Of a stretch of DNA of 64,000 nt, positions 1-8,390 are shown in pieces (the first letter of the stretch is position 1; each line of letters begins with the position of its first letter). Source of the DNA: an uncultured Eubacterium sp. (GTDB taxonomy: Bacteria; Bacillota; Clostridia; Peptostreptococcales; Anaerovoracaceae); contig CAMNSS010000010.1 in NCBI GenBank assembly GCA_946555345.1, forward strand, positions 1 through 64,000, written 5' to 3'. The notes beneath the pieces are model-generated. The model was not told the DNA's origin, made no database searches, and was given only the letters and a program-made list of their open reading frames with translations. The position numbers and the translations under genes were made by a program.

Positions 1-187
1 ATATTACCATCCCCCGCCCCCTTTGTCAACTCCTTTTTTGCCTTTTTTTCACTTTTTTCTCTCGTTTTGCTTTTCCATTCGTTCCCTACCTTAATAATAT
101 AATACAACGCTCTTGGCCTGTTTGATTATGCAATGTTTTGCATGAAAAACCTTTTTACTTTGTTTCCAACTAAAAAACCTAGTTTGA

Positions 188-216
188 TTGACTTTTCTGT
201 AAATTAAAGCTATAAT
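188..216 (+). promoter_or_regulatory. Sigma-70-type promoter of nhaC
   Basis: A TTGACT -35 box at 188-193 and a TATAAT -10 box at 211-216 are separated by exactly 17 bases. The start would fall near 223, giving a leader of about 80 bases before the antiporter gene. The flanking region 1-187 is AT-rich and I see no gene in it. Confidence 0.75.
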
Positions 217-302
217 CTATATTGATATTAAATGTATGGTGGTGTTTAGTACATTTGAATCATCGCATTCATTTTTTGCTTATTTAGTGAGGAGGAATTA
301 TT

Positions 303-1781
303 ATGGGTAAAAAAATTCCAATGTGGCAATGCGTCCTCGTAATGATCGTGCTAGTCGCACTCATCTTCTGGGGCGTAATGATTGACACAGACGCAGGCGA
401 AGCCCACGTTATGCTGATCTTTGCCGGCGGATTCGCTGCAATCGTCGCCATTCTTAACGGTTGGAAATGGAAGGTTCTTGAACAGGGTATCCTGGCAGCC
501 ATCAACAGAACCATGCAAGCAATATTGATTCTGGCAGTTGTAGGCCTGATGATTGCTTCGTGGATGGCCGGCGGCGTAATCCCGTCCATGATGTACTTTG
601 GTATCAAAGTTATCGCGCCTTCTATCTTCTTGTTCACAGCTTGTATCCTGTGCGGCATCGTATCGCTGGCAACGGGTTCATCCTGGTCAACAGCTGGCTC
701 TATGGGCGTAGCGCTCATCGGCGTCGGCACGGCCCTCGGTTTTCCGGCAGCCATGACGGCTGGCGCAGTTGTTTCCGGTGCATATTTCGGAGACAAAATG
801 TCGCCGTTATCGGATACGACAAACTTAGCTCCGGCAGTTGCAGGGTCTAACCTGTTCGACCATATCAAGCATATGATCTGGACGACAGGTCCATCTCTGG
901 TAATCGCACTGATTATATATCTGTTGCTCGGGTTCTTCGGAGATCACTCCGGCAATGCAGATACGCAGACGATCGATATGATCTTATCTTTCATCACAGA
1001 TAATTACAATGTAAGCCTGCTGTGCTTAATCCCACCGATATTCGTAATCGTAGCGGTAGCATTGAAGTTGCCTGCGCTGCCTGCACTGATCGGCGGCGTT
1101 GTGCTGGGCTGCCCGTTCTTCTTTATGCAGGGCAACAGCCTGGCTAAGATTCCGTCAATCCTAAACTATGGTATCGGCGTTGAAGTCGCAGAAGATGCAG
1201 ATTCCGTAATCCAGGAGCTGGCAAGCCTTCTTTCCTGCGATGGTATGCAGGGAATGATGTGGACGATTTCCCTCATCATGTGCGCTATGGTATTCGGCGG
1301 CATCGTTGACTGCACTGGCATGATGGGAGCGATTGCAGAGGCCCTGCTCAAGCTGGCAAGAGGTACGAGAGGCGGCCTGGTAACAGTTACCGTATTCTCG
1401 GCAATCGTCGTAAACATCCTTTGCTCCGACCAGTACCTGTCGATCATCCTGCCTGGAAGAATGTACAAAGAAGCATTCGAAGACAGGAGGCTCAAGCCAC
1501 AAAACCTTTCGAGAGCGTTGGAAGACTCCGGTACGCTTACATCCAACTTCATCCCTTGGAACACCTGCGGCGCTACAATGAGCAGCTTCTTACAGTGTCC
1601 ACAATGGGGAGCAGGCGGATATGCACCGTATGCGTTCCTTAACTACATGAATCCTATCATCTCGATCTTCTACGGGTTCACCGGCATCTCCATGAAGGAA
1701 ATGACGGAAGAAGAATACCAGAAGGTATTGGAAGAAAGAAAATCAGAAAAGGAAGCGGCTGCAAAGGCAATGGAAGCTTAA
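303..1781 (+). CDS. nhaC: Na+/H+ antiporter, NhaC family
   Basis: This 492-residue inner-membrane protein belongs to the NhaC family of secondary antiporters, which exchange Na+ for H+ (some members exchange malate/lactate or other solutes). The sequence shows about a dozen hydrophobic segments. It has the family's central stretch TGSSWSTAGSMGVALIG near residue 120, followed by GAYFGDKMSPLSDTTNLAPAV near 160, where the conserved D, K, S and TTNLAP residues of the transport core lie. A cytosolic Lys/Glu-rich tail ends the protein. The start is set by a GAGGAGG site about 8 bases upstream. It stands alone between its own promoter and a terminator. The ion specificity cannot be read from sequence. 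Confidence 0.93.
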   Translation: MGKKIPMWQCVLVMIVLVALIFWGVMIDTDAGEAHVMLIFAGGFAAIVAILNGWKWKVLEQGILAAINRTMQAILILAVVGLMIASWMAGGVIPSMMYFGIKVIAPSIFLFTACILCGIVSLATGSSWSTAGSMGVALIGVGTALGFPAAMTAGAVVSGAYFGDKMSPLSDTTNLAPAVAGSNLFDHIKHMIWTTGPSLVIALIIYLLLGFFGDHSGNADTQTIDMILSFITDNYNVSLLCLIPPIFVIVAVALKLPALPALIGGVVLGCPFFFMQGNSLAKIPSILNYGIGVEVAEDADSVIQELASLLSCDGMQGMMWTISLIMCAMVFGGIVDCTGMMGAIAEALLKLARGTRGGLVTVTVFSAIVVNILCSDQYLSIILPGRMYKEAFEDRRLKPQNLSRALEDSGTLTSNFIPWNTCGATMSSFLQCPQWGAGGYAPYAFLNYMNPIISIFYGFTGISMKEMTEEEYQKVLEERKSEKEAAAKAMEA

Positions 1782-1812
1782 TCGGTTGCGGCCTGATACA
1801 TAAACACCAAAC

Positions 1813-1848
1813 AAAAAGAGCTGCCTGCATCATGCGGCGGCTCTTTTT
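1813..1848 (+). terminator. Rho-independent terminator after nhaC
   Basis: An 11-base stem (AAAGAGCTGCC paired with GGCGGCTCTTT, one G-T wobble) is followed by a T run. It lies 30 bases after the antiporter stop codon. Confidence 0.85.
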
Positions 1849-2276
1849 CATTATATAGGGAATATCGTTTTCGATATTTCCGGCTTGCCCCGGACATCCA
1901 GTGGACATTCTGGGGAATATCAACAGAACCTGCTTCTAACCGGAAATCGGCTAATTCGGCGTTGTTCTTGGCAAAACGATTGGGTGCGGTTTTATTATCC
2001 CGGGGGCAGTTTCCTGCAAGTTTCCACAAACAGCCAAAAACAAAAAACCGGCGGCTTCAGCTTTCATCCTCCAACCATGCCTTTTTCAAAAATCCACTGT
2101 TTTAATCCCGCTGGATATGATAAGATACATTTTATCAAGGCAATGCGTAGAAAACAAAACCTGGCGGCGCCAACAAATTTGCTTGTGCGCAGGCCGCCAC
2201 CCCGAATCGGCATTTCGCAGGAAAAACAATTCTTAACAGCATACCTTATAACACTATAATCTTTCAGGAGGTTTCT
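1849..2276. other. Gap with hairpins, no gene seen
   Basis: About 430 bases between the nhaC terminator and the next start. A perfect AATATCG/CGATATT hairpin lies at 1861-1877 and overlaps a longer possible fold using GATATTTCC and GGGGAATATC up to 1920. The open frame at 1885-2259 on the plus strand has no ribosome site and atypical composition, so I do not call it. I see no consensus promoter for the small gene at 2277. Confidence 0.5.
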
Positions 2277-2462
2277 ATGTCATTTAAAAACAACAGCTCC
2301 CAATGGGATATCAAGAAAATTTTCGCCGCAATCATGTGCGCCCTCATCGCACTCATGTTTTTATCATCACTGATTCGGATGGGATTTGCTTTATTACGCT
2401 TATTGTTTGGGCTTTTTTGCTTTTACCTCGCCTTCGCTTTTTTCAAATCCTCAAAGAAATAG
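2277..2462 (+). CDS. Small membrane protein, function unknown
   Basis: This is a 61-residue protein with a polar N-terminus of about 12 residues, a hydrophobic stretch from about residue 14 to 56, long enough for two membrane spans, and a short basic end FFKSSKK. An AGGAGG ribosome site 7 bases before the ATG supports translation. I recognise no family. It converges on the U32 gene: its stop is 4 bases from the end of that gene. The translated sequence and ribosome site look real, but I have no functional evidence. Confidence 0.6.
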   Translation: MSFKNNSSQWDIKKIFAAIMCALIALMFLSSLIRMGFALLRLLFGLFCFYLAFAFFKSSKK

Positions 2463-2466
2463 CGGA

Positions 2467-4863
2467 TCATCGTTCCTTGTCCTGCAAAAAGAGCAGATAT
2501 TTATCCCGCGAACTTGCCTGCAAAACCGTATACTGCTGTCCTTTCCGATCGGTCAGCCGCTTTGCATCAACCGGATGTTCTGTTATCATGAGCGGAATAT
2601 TCCCGAAAGAAACTGCCTCCGCTTCGTGGGAGAACTGTAAAACCTCCACGCCGATTTCTGCAAACGCTTTCAAGCTTTGGCTGTTATACACATTAAGCCC
2701 GTAATCCCCATAAACCCGGATACCCGCCGCTTGAAACTTTTCGATCCATCCGGGATTTCCAATCAAAATACCTGTGTCTGCAATCCGCCTGCATATCCTG
2801 GAAAAATTCACTTCTATATATCGATCTAAGCTTCCCTTGGAGACATTCAGGATATACGGCATCACACTGCAAATTTTCCCGTCAGCAAATCGATCCAAAA
2901 CATTCCTTAACTGCCTGGACGTTTCATCATCCATATAAAGTTCCAATGGAATGCAAAGTGTTACGTTTTCGTATTTCACAAGCAGTTTCGCAAGCGCCTC
3001 AGCGGCAGGCAATTCACTGCCGTATAAATGAATGAGCTTTCCGCCTTGGCGATGAGTAAGCGTCCGGGCTTTGCGTGCAGGTTCTATCTCCCCGCTTCTT
3101 ATTTCCGCCAGTTTTTCTTCCGTAAGCCCCATGCGGCTGTTCTGGCATTTTGCCTCCATCAAACGTTTGACCGCTTGCCGCCGCATATCATTCAACACGG
3201 ACACTGGCACAGAAACGCCCTGCGCCAGATCGGCTTCTATCTTTTTCGCCATAAACACGGTATTTCCCAGCTTGCAAAGCTGGCTTTTAACTCGCGCTTC
3301 ATCCAACGGCTTATGAATCGCTTTTTCGGAAATGCGGCTTCCACGAACCGTAATCCATCCATCTTTCCTTTGCTGGAATCCCCCTTGCTTTTTCTTCAAA
3401 CCGCCCTGCCCTTGCGGCAATTTTTCCTGTTTTTCCAATAAACCATCTTGCCCCTGCCGCGAGCCGCCTTGTTTTTTCGCCAAACCGCCCTGTTTCTGCT
3501 GCGGGCCTCCTTGCTTCTGCGGCAAATCATCCTGTCCCTGCGGCAAATCGCCCTTGCCGTCAGCCCCCACCGCCTCCCGGATCGAGAGAACCGGCACTTT
3601 GCCCAGCTCTGCGGCAAATTTCATTTCCACTGGAATGCGGCGGATAAAATCACTCGCATATGATTGTTCCGCCTCTGCCAACAGCCGCTTGTCCGTCACC
3701 TTATAAACGCAGTCGCCAGGGTTTACCTTGCCCTTGATATCGCCAATCCGCAGACAGCCACCCGACAGTGGTTTCAGATAAGAGATCACGTTTCCCACCG
3801 TTTTCCTGCCGTAAATTTCCACGCCATCCCCCAGGGAAAGGCTGCCGCCATCAAGCTTCACATCCACCAAGGTGCATCCGTTCCGTACAGATGCCACCCG
3901 GCCGACATACGTTCCCTGGTTTTTCGGGCTATTCCCCGACAAAAGCGCACGGCCGGGGTTTCCGTAAAAGTACCCTTTGCTAAACCCACCCCGATTGAAA
4001 ATCTGCGTAAGCCGCTGCATATCGTCCGCTTGCACTGTTACACTGCCCGTTTTTTGATACTGATCCAGGTACTTGCGGTAAACCGATGTGACGATCGCCA
4101 CGTATTGCGGCGATTTTAGCCGCCCTTCTATCTTGAAGGAATCAACCCCTGCCTTGCAAAGCTGCGGAATATCCGCAAGCAAGCAAATATCCTTAGGACT
4201 GAGCAGGAAAGCTTTTTCCCCTTTCTCATTTTCGTAAGGAAGCCTGCACGGCTGCGCACAAAGCCCGCGGTTGCCGCTGCGCCCGTTCGCTCCGCCTAGG
4301 ATTCTGCTCATTTGGCACTGTCCTGAATAACACATACACAACGCGCCATGGACGAAAACCTCTACCTCGCACGGTTTGTCCGCCCCATGGCAGACCGCAG
4401 CCAAATCCCCTAATTCGGCAAGGCTGAGTTCCCGCGCGGGGACGATTCGGCAAAACCCCAGCTTTCGCACTGTATCCAGCGCCCACTTGTTGTATATCGT
4501 TCCCTGCGTTGACAAATGCATTGGCAAATCCGGAAGGTATTCCCGGACGAGCCGCGCCAGCCCCATGTCTTGGAGAATGACTGCATCGGCGCCCGCCTTG
4601 TAGAGAAAATGAACGTATGAAAAAGCCTCAAAAAGTTCATCATCCCTGATGAGCGTATTGATGGTAATATAGGCTTTCACATTCCTGGCATGCGCATAAT
4701 CGATCGCCTGTTGCATATCGCCAGCCTTAAAATTATCCGCTTTTATGCGTGCATTAAACAAAGAGCCTCCCATGTAAACAGCATCCGCTCCATTTTGCAC
4801 TGCCGCCGAAAGCTGCGGAAAGCCGCCTACAGGCGCTAAAAGCTCTGGAATACGATAGCTCAT
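2467..4863 (-). CDS. U32 family peptidase-like protein (RlhA-like), with internal heptad repeat
   Basis: Members of the U32 family include collagenase-like peptidases and RlhA/TrhP-type enzymes for RNA hydroxylation; this length and architecture (U32 domain plus a DUF3656-like middle) resemble RlhA, which makes 5-hydroxycytidine in 23S rRNA. The N-terminus ELLAPVGG, the ADAVYMGG loop and the hallmark EVEVFVHGALCMCYSGQC followed by NRGLCAQPCR are clear. I chose the ATG at 4863 because AAAGGA lies about 8 bases upstream; the frame is open further to 5067 but that extension is not family-like. The product is about 798 residues. Unusual: residues about 435-500 hold nine imperfect seven-residue repeats of the type LxxKQGG that are not part of the family. 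Peptidase versus RNA-modification role is undecided. Confidence 0.85.
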   Translation of the reverse strand: MSYRIPELLAPVGGFPQLSAAVQNGADAVYMGGSLFNARIKADNFKAGDMQQAIDYAHARNVKAYITINTLIRDDELFEAFSYVHFLYKAGADAVILQDMGLARLVREYLPDLPMHLSTQGTIYNKWALDTVRKLGFCRIVPARELSLAELGDLAAVCHGADKPCEVEVFVHGALCMCYSGQCQMSRILGGANGRSGNRGLCAQPCRLPYENEKGEKAFLLSPKDICLLADIPQLCKAGVDSFKIEGRLKSPQYVAIVTSVYRKYLDQYQKTGSVTVQADDMQRLTQIFNRGGFSKGYFYGNPGRALLSGNSPKNQGTYVGRVASVRNGCTLVDVKLDGGSLSLGDGVEIYGRKTVGNVISYLKPLSGGCLRIGDIKGKVNPGDCVYKVTDKRLLAEAEQSYASDFIRRIPVEMKFAAELGKVPVLSIREAVGADGKGDLPQGQDDLPQKQGGPQQKQGGLAKKQGGSRQGQDGLLEKQEKLPQGQGGLKKKQGGFQQRKDGWITVRGSRISEKAIHKPLDEARVKSQLCKLGNTVFMAKKIEADLAQGVSVPVSVLNDMRRQAVKRLMEAKCQNSRMGLTEEKLAEIRSGEIEPARKARTLTHRQGGKLIHLYGSELPAAEALAKLLVKYENVTLCIPLELYMDDETSRQLRNVLDRFADGKICSVMPYILNVSKGSLDRYIEVNFSRICRRIADTGILIGNPGWIEKFQAAGIRVYGDYGLNVYNSQSLKAFAEIGVEVLQFSHEAEAVSFGNIPLMITEHPVDAKRLTDRKGQQYTVLQASSRDKYLLFLQDKER
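3358..3556 (-). repeat. 21-bp tandem repeat inside the U32 gene
   Basis: About nine imperfect 21-base units are read in frame as LPQGQDD, LPQKQGG, PQQKQGG, LAKKQGG, SRQGQDG, LLEKQEK, LPQGQGG, LKKKQGG and FQQRKDG. The insert is hydrophilic and probably disordered. Confidence 0.85.
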
Positions 4864-4897
4864 CTTGCTGGATTCCTTTCTCTGGAAATTTGCTCGG

Positions 4898-4926
4898 TTG
4901 ATAACCATTCTATCATAGTATATAAT
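4898..4926 (+). promoter_or_regulatory. Sigma-70-type promoter of the AI-2E family gene
   Basis: A TTGATA -35 box at 4898-4903 and a TATAAT -10 box at 4921-4926 are spaced by 17 bases, in the divergent space between the U32 gene and the transporter gene. On the minus strand TTGTCC-18-TATACT overlaps it and may serve the U32 gene, but less clearly. Confidence 0.75.
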
Positions 4927-4999
4927 AGATTGAGGCTTGCGGACAAGACCGTTGCGGGCCGTTTCACAAATTGACGAAATAAATACGGGAGACTGGGAT

Positions 5000-6364
5000 A
5001 TGAATAAAGTAAAAGATATGATGAAGGACAATTCTTTTATTAGGGGAAGTTTTTTCATTCTTTTCAATGCGGCGCTTCTCTATGCAATGTATTTCATCAT
5101 CAAAAACATCGGCTGGATTTCGGAGAAATTTTTCTTCGCCATAGACGCCCTGATCGCTGCATTTTGGCCGCTTATCATCGGCTTGATTTTAGCATACCTT
5201 TTAAATCCGCTTTCGGAATTTATCGATGACAAGCTCGTAACGAGGCTGATCCGTATGCCGGAGGACCCCATTAAGGCAGAAAAGAGACAAAATTTAAGCC
5301 ATTTTATCAGCGTTGTCCTGACGATCCTGATCGTGATCGCAGCGATTATCGCCATCATATACGGGTTTACGGTACTGCTGATCGGAAAAGTCGTGTTCAG
5401 CGACCTCTCTACTTTGATTCATGACTTTATGACGGCGGCTCTCAGCTATGAAAACACGCTGCGGAACTGGATTGCGACCAACGTTCCGAACGACATGCTT
5501 TCCGAAAAGCTGGGACAGGCCGCAAATATGCTGATCGGCTGGATCGGCGACAACATCAGTTTTGCCTCCGTCCTCGGCACGTTCACCAATATCGGTGGAA
5601 GCCTGCTGAACGTCCTGATCGGCGTCATTGTCGCCATTTACTTAATGAAAGACAAGAAATTTTTCCTCGGGCTTTGGCGGAAATTCCTCCATCTGACGCT
5701 GCCGCAAAAAGGCAATGCCATCATCACGGAAACGTTGAGCGAGGTCAACGACGTCCTGTCCAAGTTCATCCGGGGCGCTCTGCTGGATGCTTTAATCATC
5801 GCAATCCTGTCCTCCATCGGGCTGACGCTCATGGGGCTTGAGGCGGCCGTCCTGATCGGGGTATTTGCAGGCATCTGCAATGTGATTCCTTATTTCGGGC
5901 CGGTACTTGGCATGATCCCCGCATTTCTCATGGGACTGTTCACGGAAGGGCTGTGGAAGGGGGTTCTTGCCATCATCATACTGTTTGTCATCCAGCAAAT
6001 TGATGCGAATTTCATCTATCCGAGAATTGTCGGCTCTTCCACGGGGCTTCACCCGCTTATGGTTCTGCTGGCAATCAGCGTATTTGGTTATTTCGGCGGT
6101 ATTTTGGGGATGCTGCTGGCCGTGCCGATTGCGGGCATCATTCAAGTCTTCATCCTGAAATGGGCGACTGGAAAGGAACAGCGGATCAGCAGGAAAAAGG
6201 GCGATACGGGAGCAAGTGCGGATTCTGGCGCAAGTGCAAATGCGGCTATGGGTGCGAATACAGACGCAGATGTGAGTGCGGGTGCATTAGTTGGGGCTGA
6301 TACAGATATGAATGTGGATGCAGGCGGGCACACGAGTGCAAATGCAGATGCTGCGAAGGAATGA
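5000..6364 (+). CDS. AI-2E family transporter (PerM/YtvI-like membrane protein)
   Basis: This 454-residue membrane protein belongs to the AI-2E/UPF0118 family, whose members are proposed exporters or Na+-coupled carriers; few substrates are known. It has two to three N-terminal membrane spans, a central soluble loop, then a run of spans ending in the family core GICNVIPYFGPVLGMIPA and ANFIYPRIVGSSTGLHPL, with GYFGGILGMLLAVPIAGI near the end. The ATG at 5000 follows a GGGAG site; an upstream ATG at 4937 lacks one. After residue about 400 comes a tail of some 50 residues made almost only of Ala, Gly, Asp, Ser and Asn. That tail is not family-like and looks like a simple-sequence expansion. Confidence 0.85.
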   Translation: MNKVKDMMKDNSFIRGSFFILFNAALLYAMYFIIKNIGWISEKFFFAIDALIAAFWPLIIGLILAYLLNPLSEFIDDKLVTRLIRMPEDPIKAEKRQNLSHFISVVLTILIVIAAIIAIIYGFTVLLIGKVVFSDLSTLIHDFMTAALSYENTLRNWIATNVPNDMLSEKLGQAANMLIGWIGDNISFASVLGTFTNIGGSLLNVLIGVIVAIYLMKDKKFFLGLWRKFLHLTLPQKGNAIITETLSEVNDVLSKFIRGALLDALIIAILSSIGLTLMGLEAAVLIGVFAGICNVIPYFGPVLGMIPAFLMGLFTEGLWKGVLAIIILFVIQQIDANFIYPRIVGSSTGLHPLMVLLAISVFGYFGGILGMLLAVPIAGIIQVFILKWATGKEQRISRKKGDTGASADSGASANAAMGANTDADVSAGALVGADTDMNVDAGGHTSANADAAKE

Positions 6365-6573
6365 ACACATGAGGCGAAAACAATAGGTTACGTATGCTAC
6401 TGCGCATTCAAAAACGAATAAAAAGCGCCTTTTGCATCAAAAGCAAGCGAAAGCTTCACCAAATTCCACATAAATATAGTCAGAAAGCGAATGCACGAAA
6501 TCAGCTCGATTAGAAACGCTTACATCGAATTGGCCTGGCTGGAAATACAAATCGTTAATTGAAAACGCCTTAC

Positions 6574-6621
6574 AAACTCTGTATAAATGAAAATTTTCAT
6601 CTCATTTACACAGAGTTTTTT
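6574..6621 (+). terminator. Rho-independent terminator
   Basis: A 17-base stem beginning AAACTCTGT and closing ACAGAGTTT, with one mismatch, is followed by TTTTTT. It lies 210 bases downstream of the AI-2E gene and can end that transcript. Confidence 0.8.
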
Positions 6622-7403
6622 GTTCTAATCTGATTCTTGTATCCTTGCAGATGAAAACCAAGACCTTGGGAATCATTTTACGAAAAATAGCAACAAATAA
6701 ATATAATACCATTGCATTGCAAATAAATACAAAATTTCTTGATATCCTCTTTCTTGACAGCCTGTTGCTGCTATAAATTCTGTATTTTGCAGCAAAAACA
6801 ACAAAATATACAGGGTTTGCGGTTTTTGCAAATATGGCGTGGAATCAATTAACAAAAAAAGCCGCCGCATCAAATATTTCCTGATGCCGGCGGCCGCCTT
6901 TTTATAGTGGCTGCATAACTTCATGCTTCGCACTTTACGCATCAACCGGGTTTCCTGATTCCACGGTTCTCCATTTTCTAAATTGCTACAGAAGGGCAAT
7001 TTGCAGGAAAGCTTCATAGCCCCGTTCCATTCATTTATCAATTTAGCGGCTGGCGGTTTCATAAATTATCAAATTCATCTTCATCAACTTATATGATAAG
7101 CTTTCCAATTCATGATTTCATCAATCGGCGGTTCTGGCAAACCGCCGATTTCTAAGTTACAATTTTTTCTCCGCTGGCCCGCACTTTCACCAATCCATGC
7201 ATCCATCAATCTACAAGCCCCTTAAATCACGCATCTATCTTTATAAATCTGCGCTTCTTGCGGCTTTGCTTGCCTGCGCTTCCCGCCGGTTTGCAAGCCT
7301 GCGCCTCCATGGCTTTCGCCGCTCCACAAAATCGCAGTCCCGCCGGCTTATGATTCCTTCTGTTCATGATTCCGCCAATCCACGCTCCCAACGTCTTGCA
7401 GTC
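6622..7403. other. Long gap with hairpins and short tandem repeats, no gene seen
   Basis: About 780 bases without a credible gene. A GC-rich hairpin (GCCGCCGCATCA against TGATGCCGGCGGC, one bulge) lies at 6861-6895, followed by CGCCTTTTT, and can act as a second terminator on the plus strand. A perfect 11-base hairpin AATCGGCGGTT/AACCGCCGATT is at 7123-7150. Two imperfect 24-base copies of a CTTTGC-TTGCCTGCGC-TTCC-type unit lie side by side at 7261-7308. The open minus frame at 6673-7062 runs through the hairpin and has no ribosome site. Confidence 0.5.
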
Positions 7404-8144
7404 TTATGCCTCCGCTGATTCAGCCGATTCGCCCGAATCCGTTTCCACCCGAATTGTTTTCACTTGAATTTTCCTGGCGATATAAACCGCTGGCGTATCG
7501 GCAATGCTCGTCACGATAAAAACAGCATAACAGCCAATACATATGCTGACGAGGGTCGAAGCATCGTAAATGCCCCAAAAGGCAGCCAAATTGTACAGCA
7601 CCGTATTCAACGCCTGCGAAACCAGCGTGGAAAAATTATTCCTCACCCACAAAAACCGCGTCGCATCACCGCAAAGCTTCGTCGTAAACGCCCACCACTT
7701 ATGGTAGAGCCATACGTCGAACCGCTGGCAGATCGCATATACGATCAGGCTTGCCAGGATAATCCGCGGCGTATTGGAAAAGATCACGGTAAAGCTTTCC
7801 CCTGCCCAGTCGCTGTCAGACGGCGTATATAAGAGCCAGCTTTGGGAAATAACGATAAACACAACGGATGCCGTAATCCCCAGCATGACCGATTTATTCG
7901 CCGTCCTTTTGCCTTCCCGCTCGCTCAAAATATCCGTCACCAGAAACGTCGAAGCGAACAGCACATTTCCCAGCGTCTGCTCGATTCCAAAGGCTTCCAC
8001 TACACGCAATACCTCGATGTTCGCAAGGATCGTGGCGATCGCCGTCCAGCAAAAAAGGCCGGCAACGCCAAAGAACCGATACATCAATATCACCGCACTG
8101 TAAATTACAACGATTGATCCCACCAGTAAAATTTCATTATTCAT
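7404..8144 (-). CDS. Queuosine precursor transporter (YhhQ/VUT family)
   Basis: This 246-residue inner-membrane protein has about six spans and matches the VUT/YhhQ family, which imports queuosine precursors such as preQ0/preQ1 for tRNA wobble-base modification. Family-typical features are the conserved NVLFASTFLVTDILSE segment near residue 60, a central WAFTTKLCGDATRFLWVRNN region near 155-170, and the late STLVSQALNT helix start. The start is fixed by AAGGAGA just upstream. A likely preQ1-I riboswitch overlaps that ribosome site, which fits the proposed substrate and argues for repression when preQ1 is abundant. No other queuosine gene is nearby. Confidence 0.88.
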   Translation of the reverse strand: MNNEILLVGSIVVIYSAVILMYRFFGVAGLFCWTAIATILANIEVLRVVEAFGIEQTLGNVLFASTFLVTDILSEREGKRTANKSVMLGITASVVFIVISQSWLLYTPSDSDWAGESFTVIFSNTPRIILASLIVYAICQRFDVWLYHKWWAFTTKLCGDATRFLWVRNNFSTLVSQALNTVLYNLAAFWGIYDASTLVSICIGCYAVFIVTSIADTPAVYIARKIQVKTIRVETDSGESAESAEA

Positions 8145-8152
8145 TTTTTATT

Positions 8153-8196
8153 CTCCTTAGTTTTGTTTTAAGACAGGATGGTTTCGAACTGTCTTT
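8153..8196 (-). promoter_or_regulatory. Probable preQ1-I riboswitch in the leader of the queuosine transporter gene
   Basis: On the minus strand a hairpin AGACAG/CTGTCT (8189-8194 and 8171-8176) encloses a 12-base loop with TTCGAAACCATC. It is followed by an A-rich tail containing AAAACAAAACTAAGG that runs into the ribosome site at 8153-8160. This is the small H-type pseudoknot layout of preQ1-I aptamers: P1 stem, C-containing loop, A-rich tail, and an anti-SD pairing of loop CC with GG of the tail. The call rests on pattern recognition plus the gene it controls. Confidence 0.72.
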
Positions 8197-8224
8197 TTGT
8201 GTGAGGCGAGTTTCCCCGCACACG

Positions 8225-8390
8225 TGTTGTCCTCGCCCGCTAGCACACACTGTTTTCGCCTGTGCGCCAAGGGAACAATACGCTGTGCGATAGCCGCCCG
8301 CGCGGGATGTCGATTGACTGAGGGCTGTTTGCATAAGTTGCAGGTTGTCTGCGCCTTCTGCCTTCGCATATGTTGTCCTCGCCCCGCTAG
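8225..8390. repeat. Duplicated 20-bp element downstream of the malic enzyme gene
   Basis: TGTTGTCCTCGCCCGCTAGC at 8225-8244 and the same word with one extra C at 8370-8390 flank the gap; the second copy covers the malic enzyme stop codon. The rest of the gap holds no gene that I can see. Confidence 0.6.

Noticed and set aside
6673-7062. 129-codon minus-strand ORF in the gap after the AI-2E gene
   Set aside because: No ribosome site, translation runs through a terminator-like hairpin, and the composition is not protein-like.
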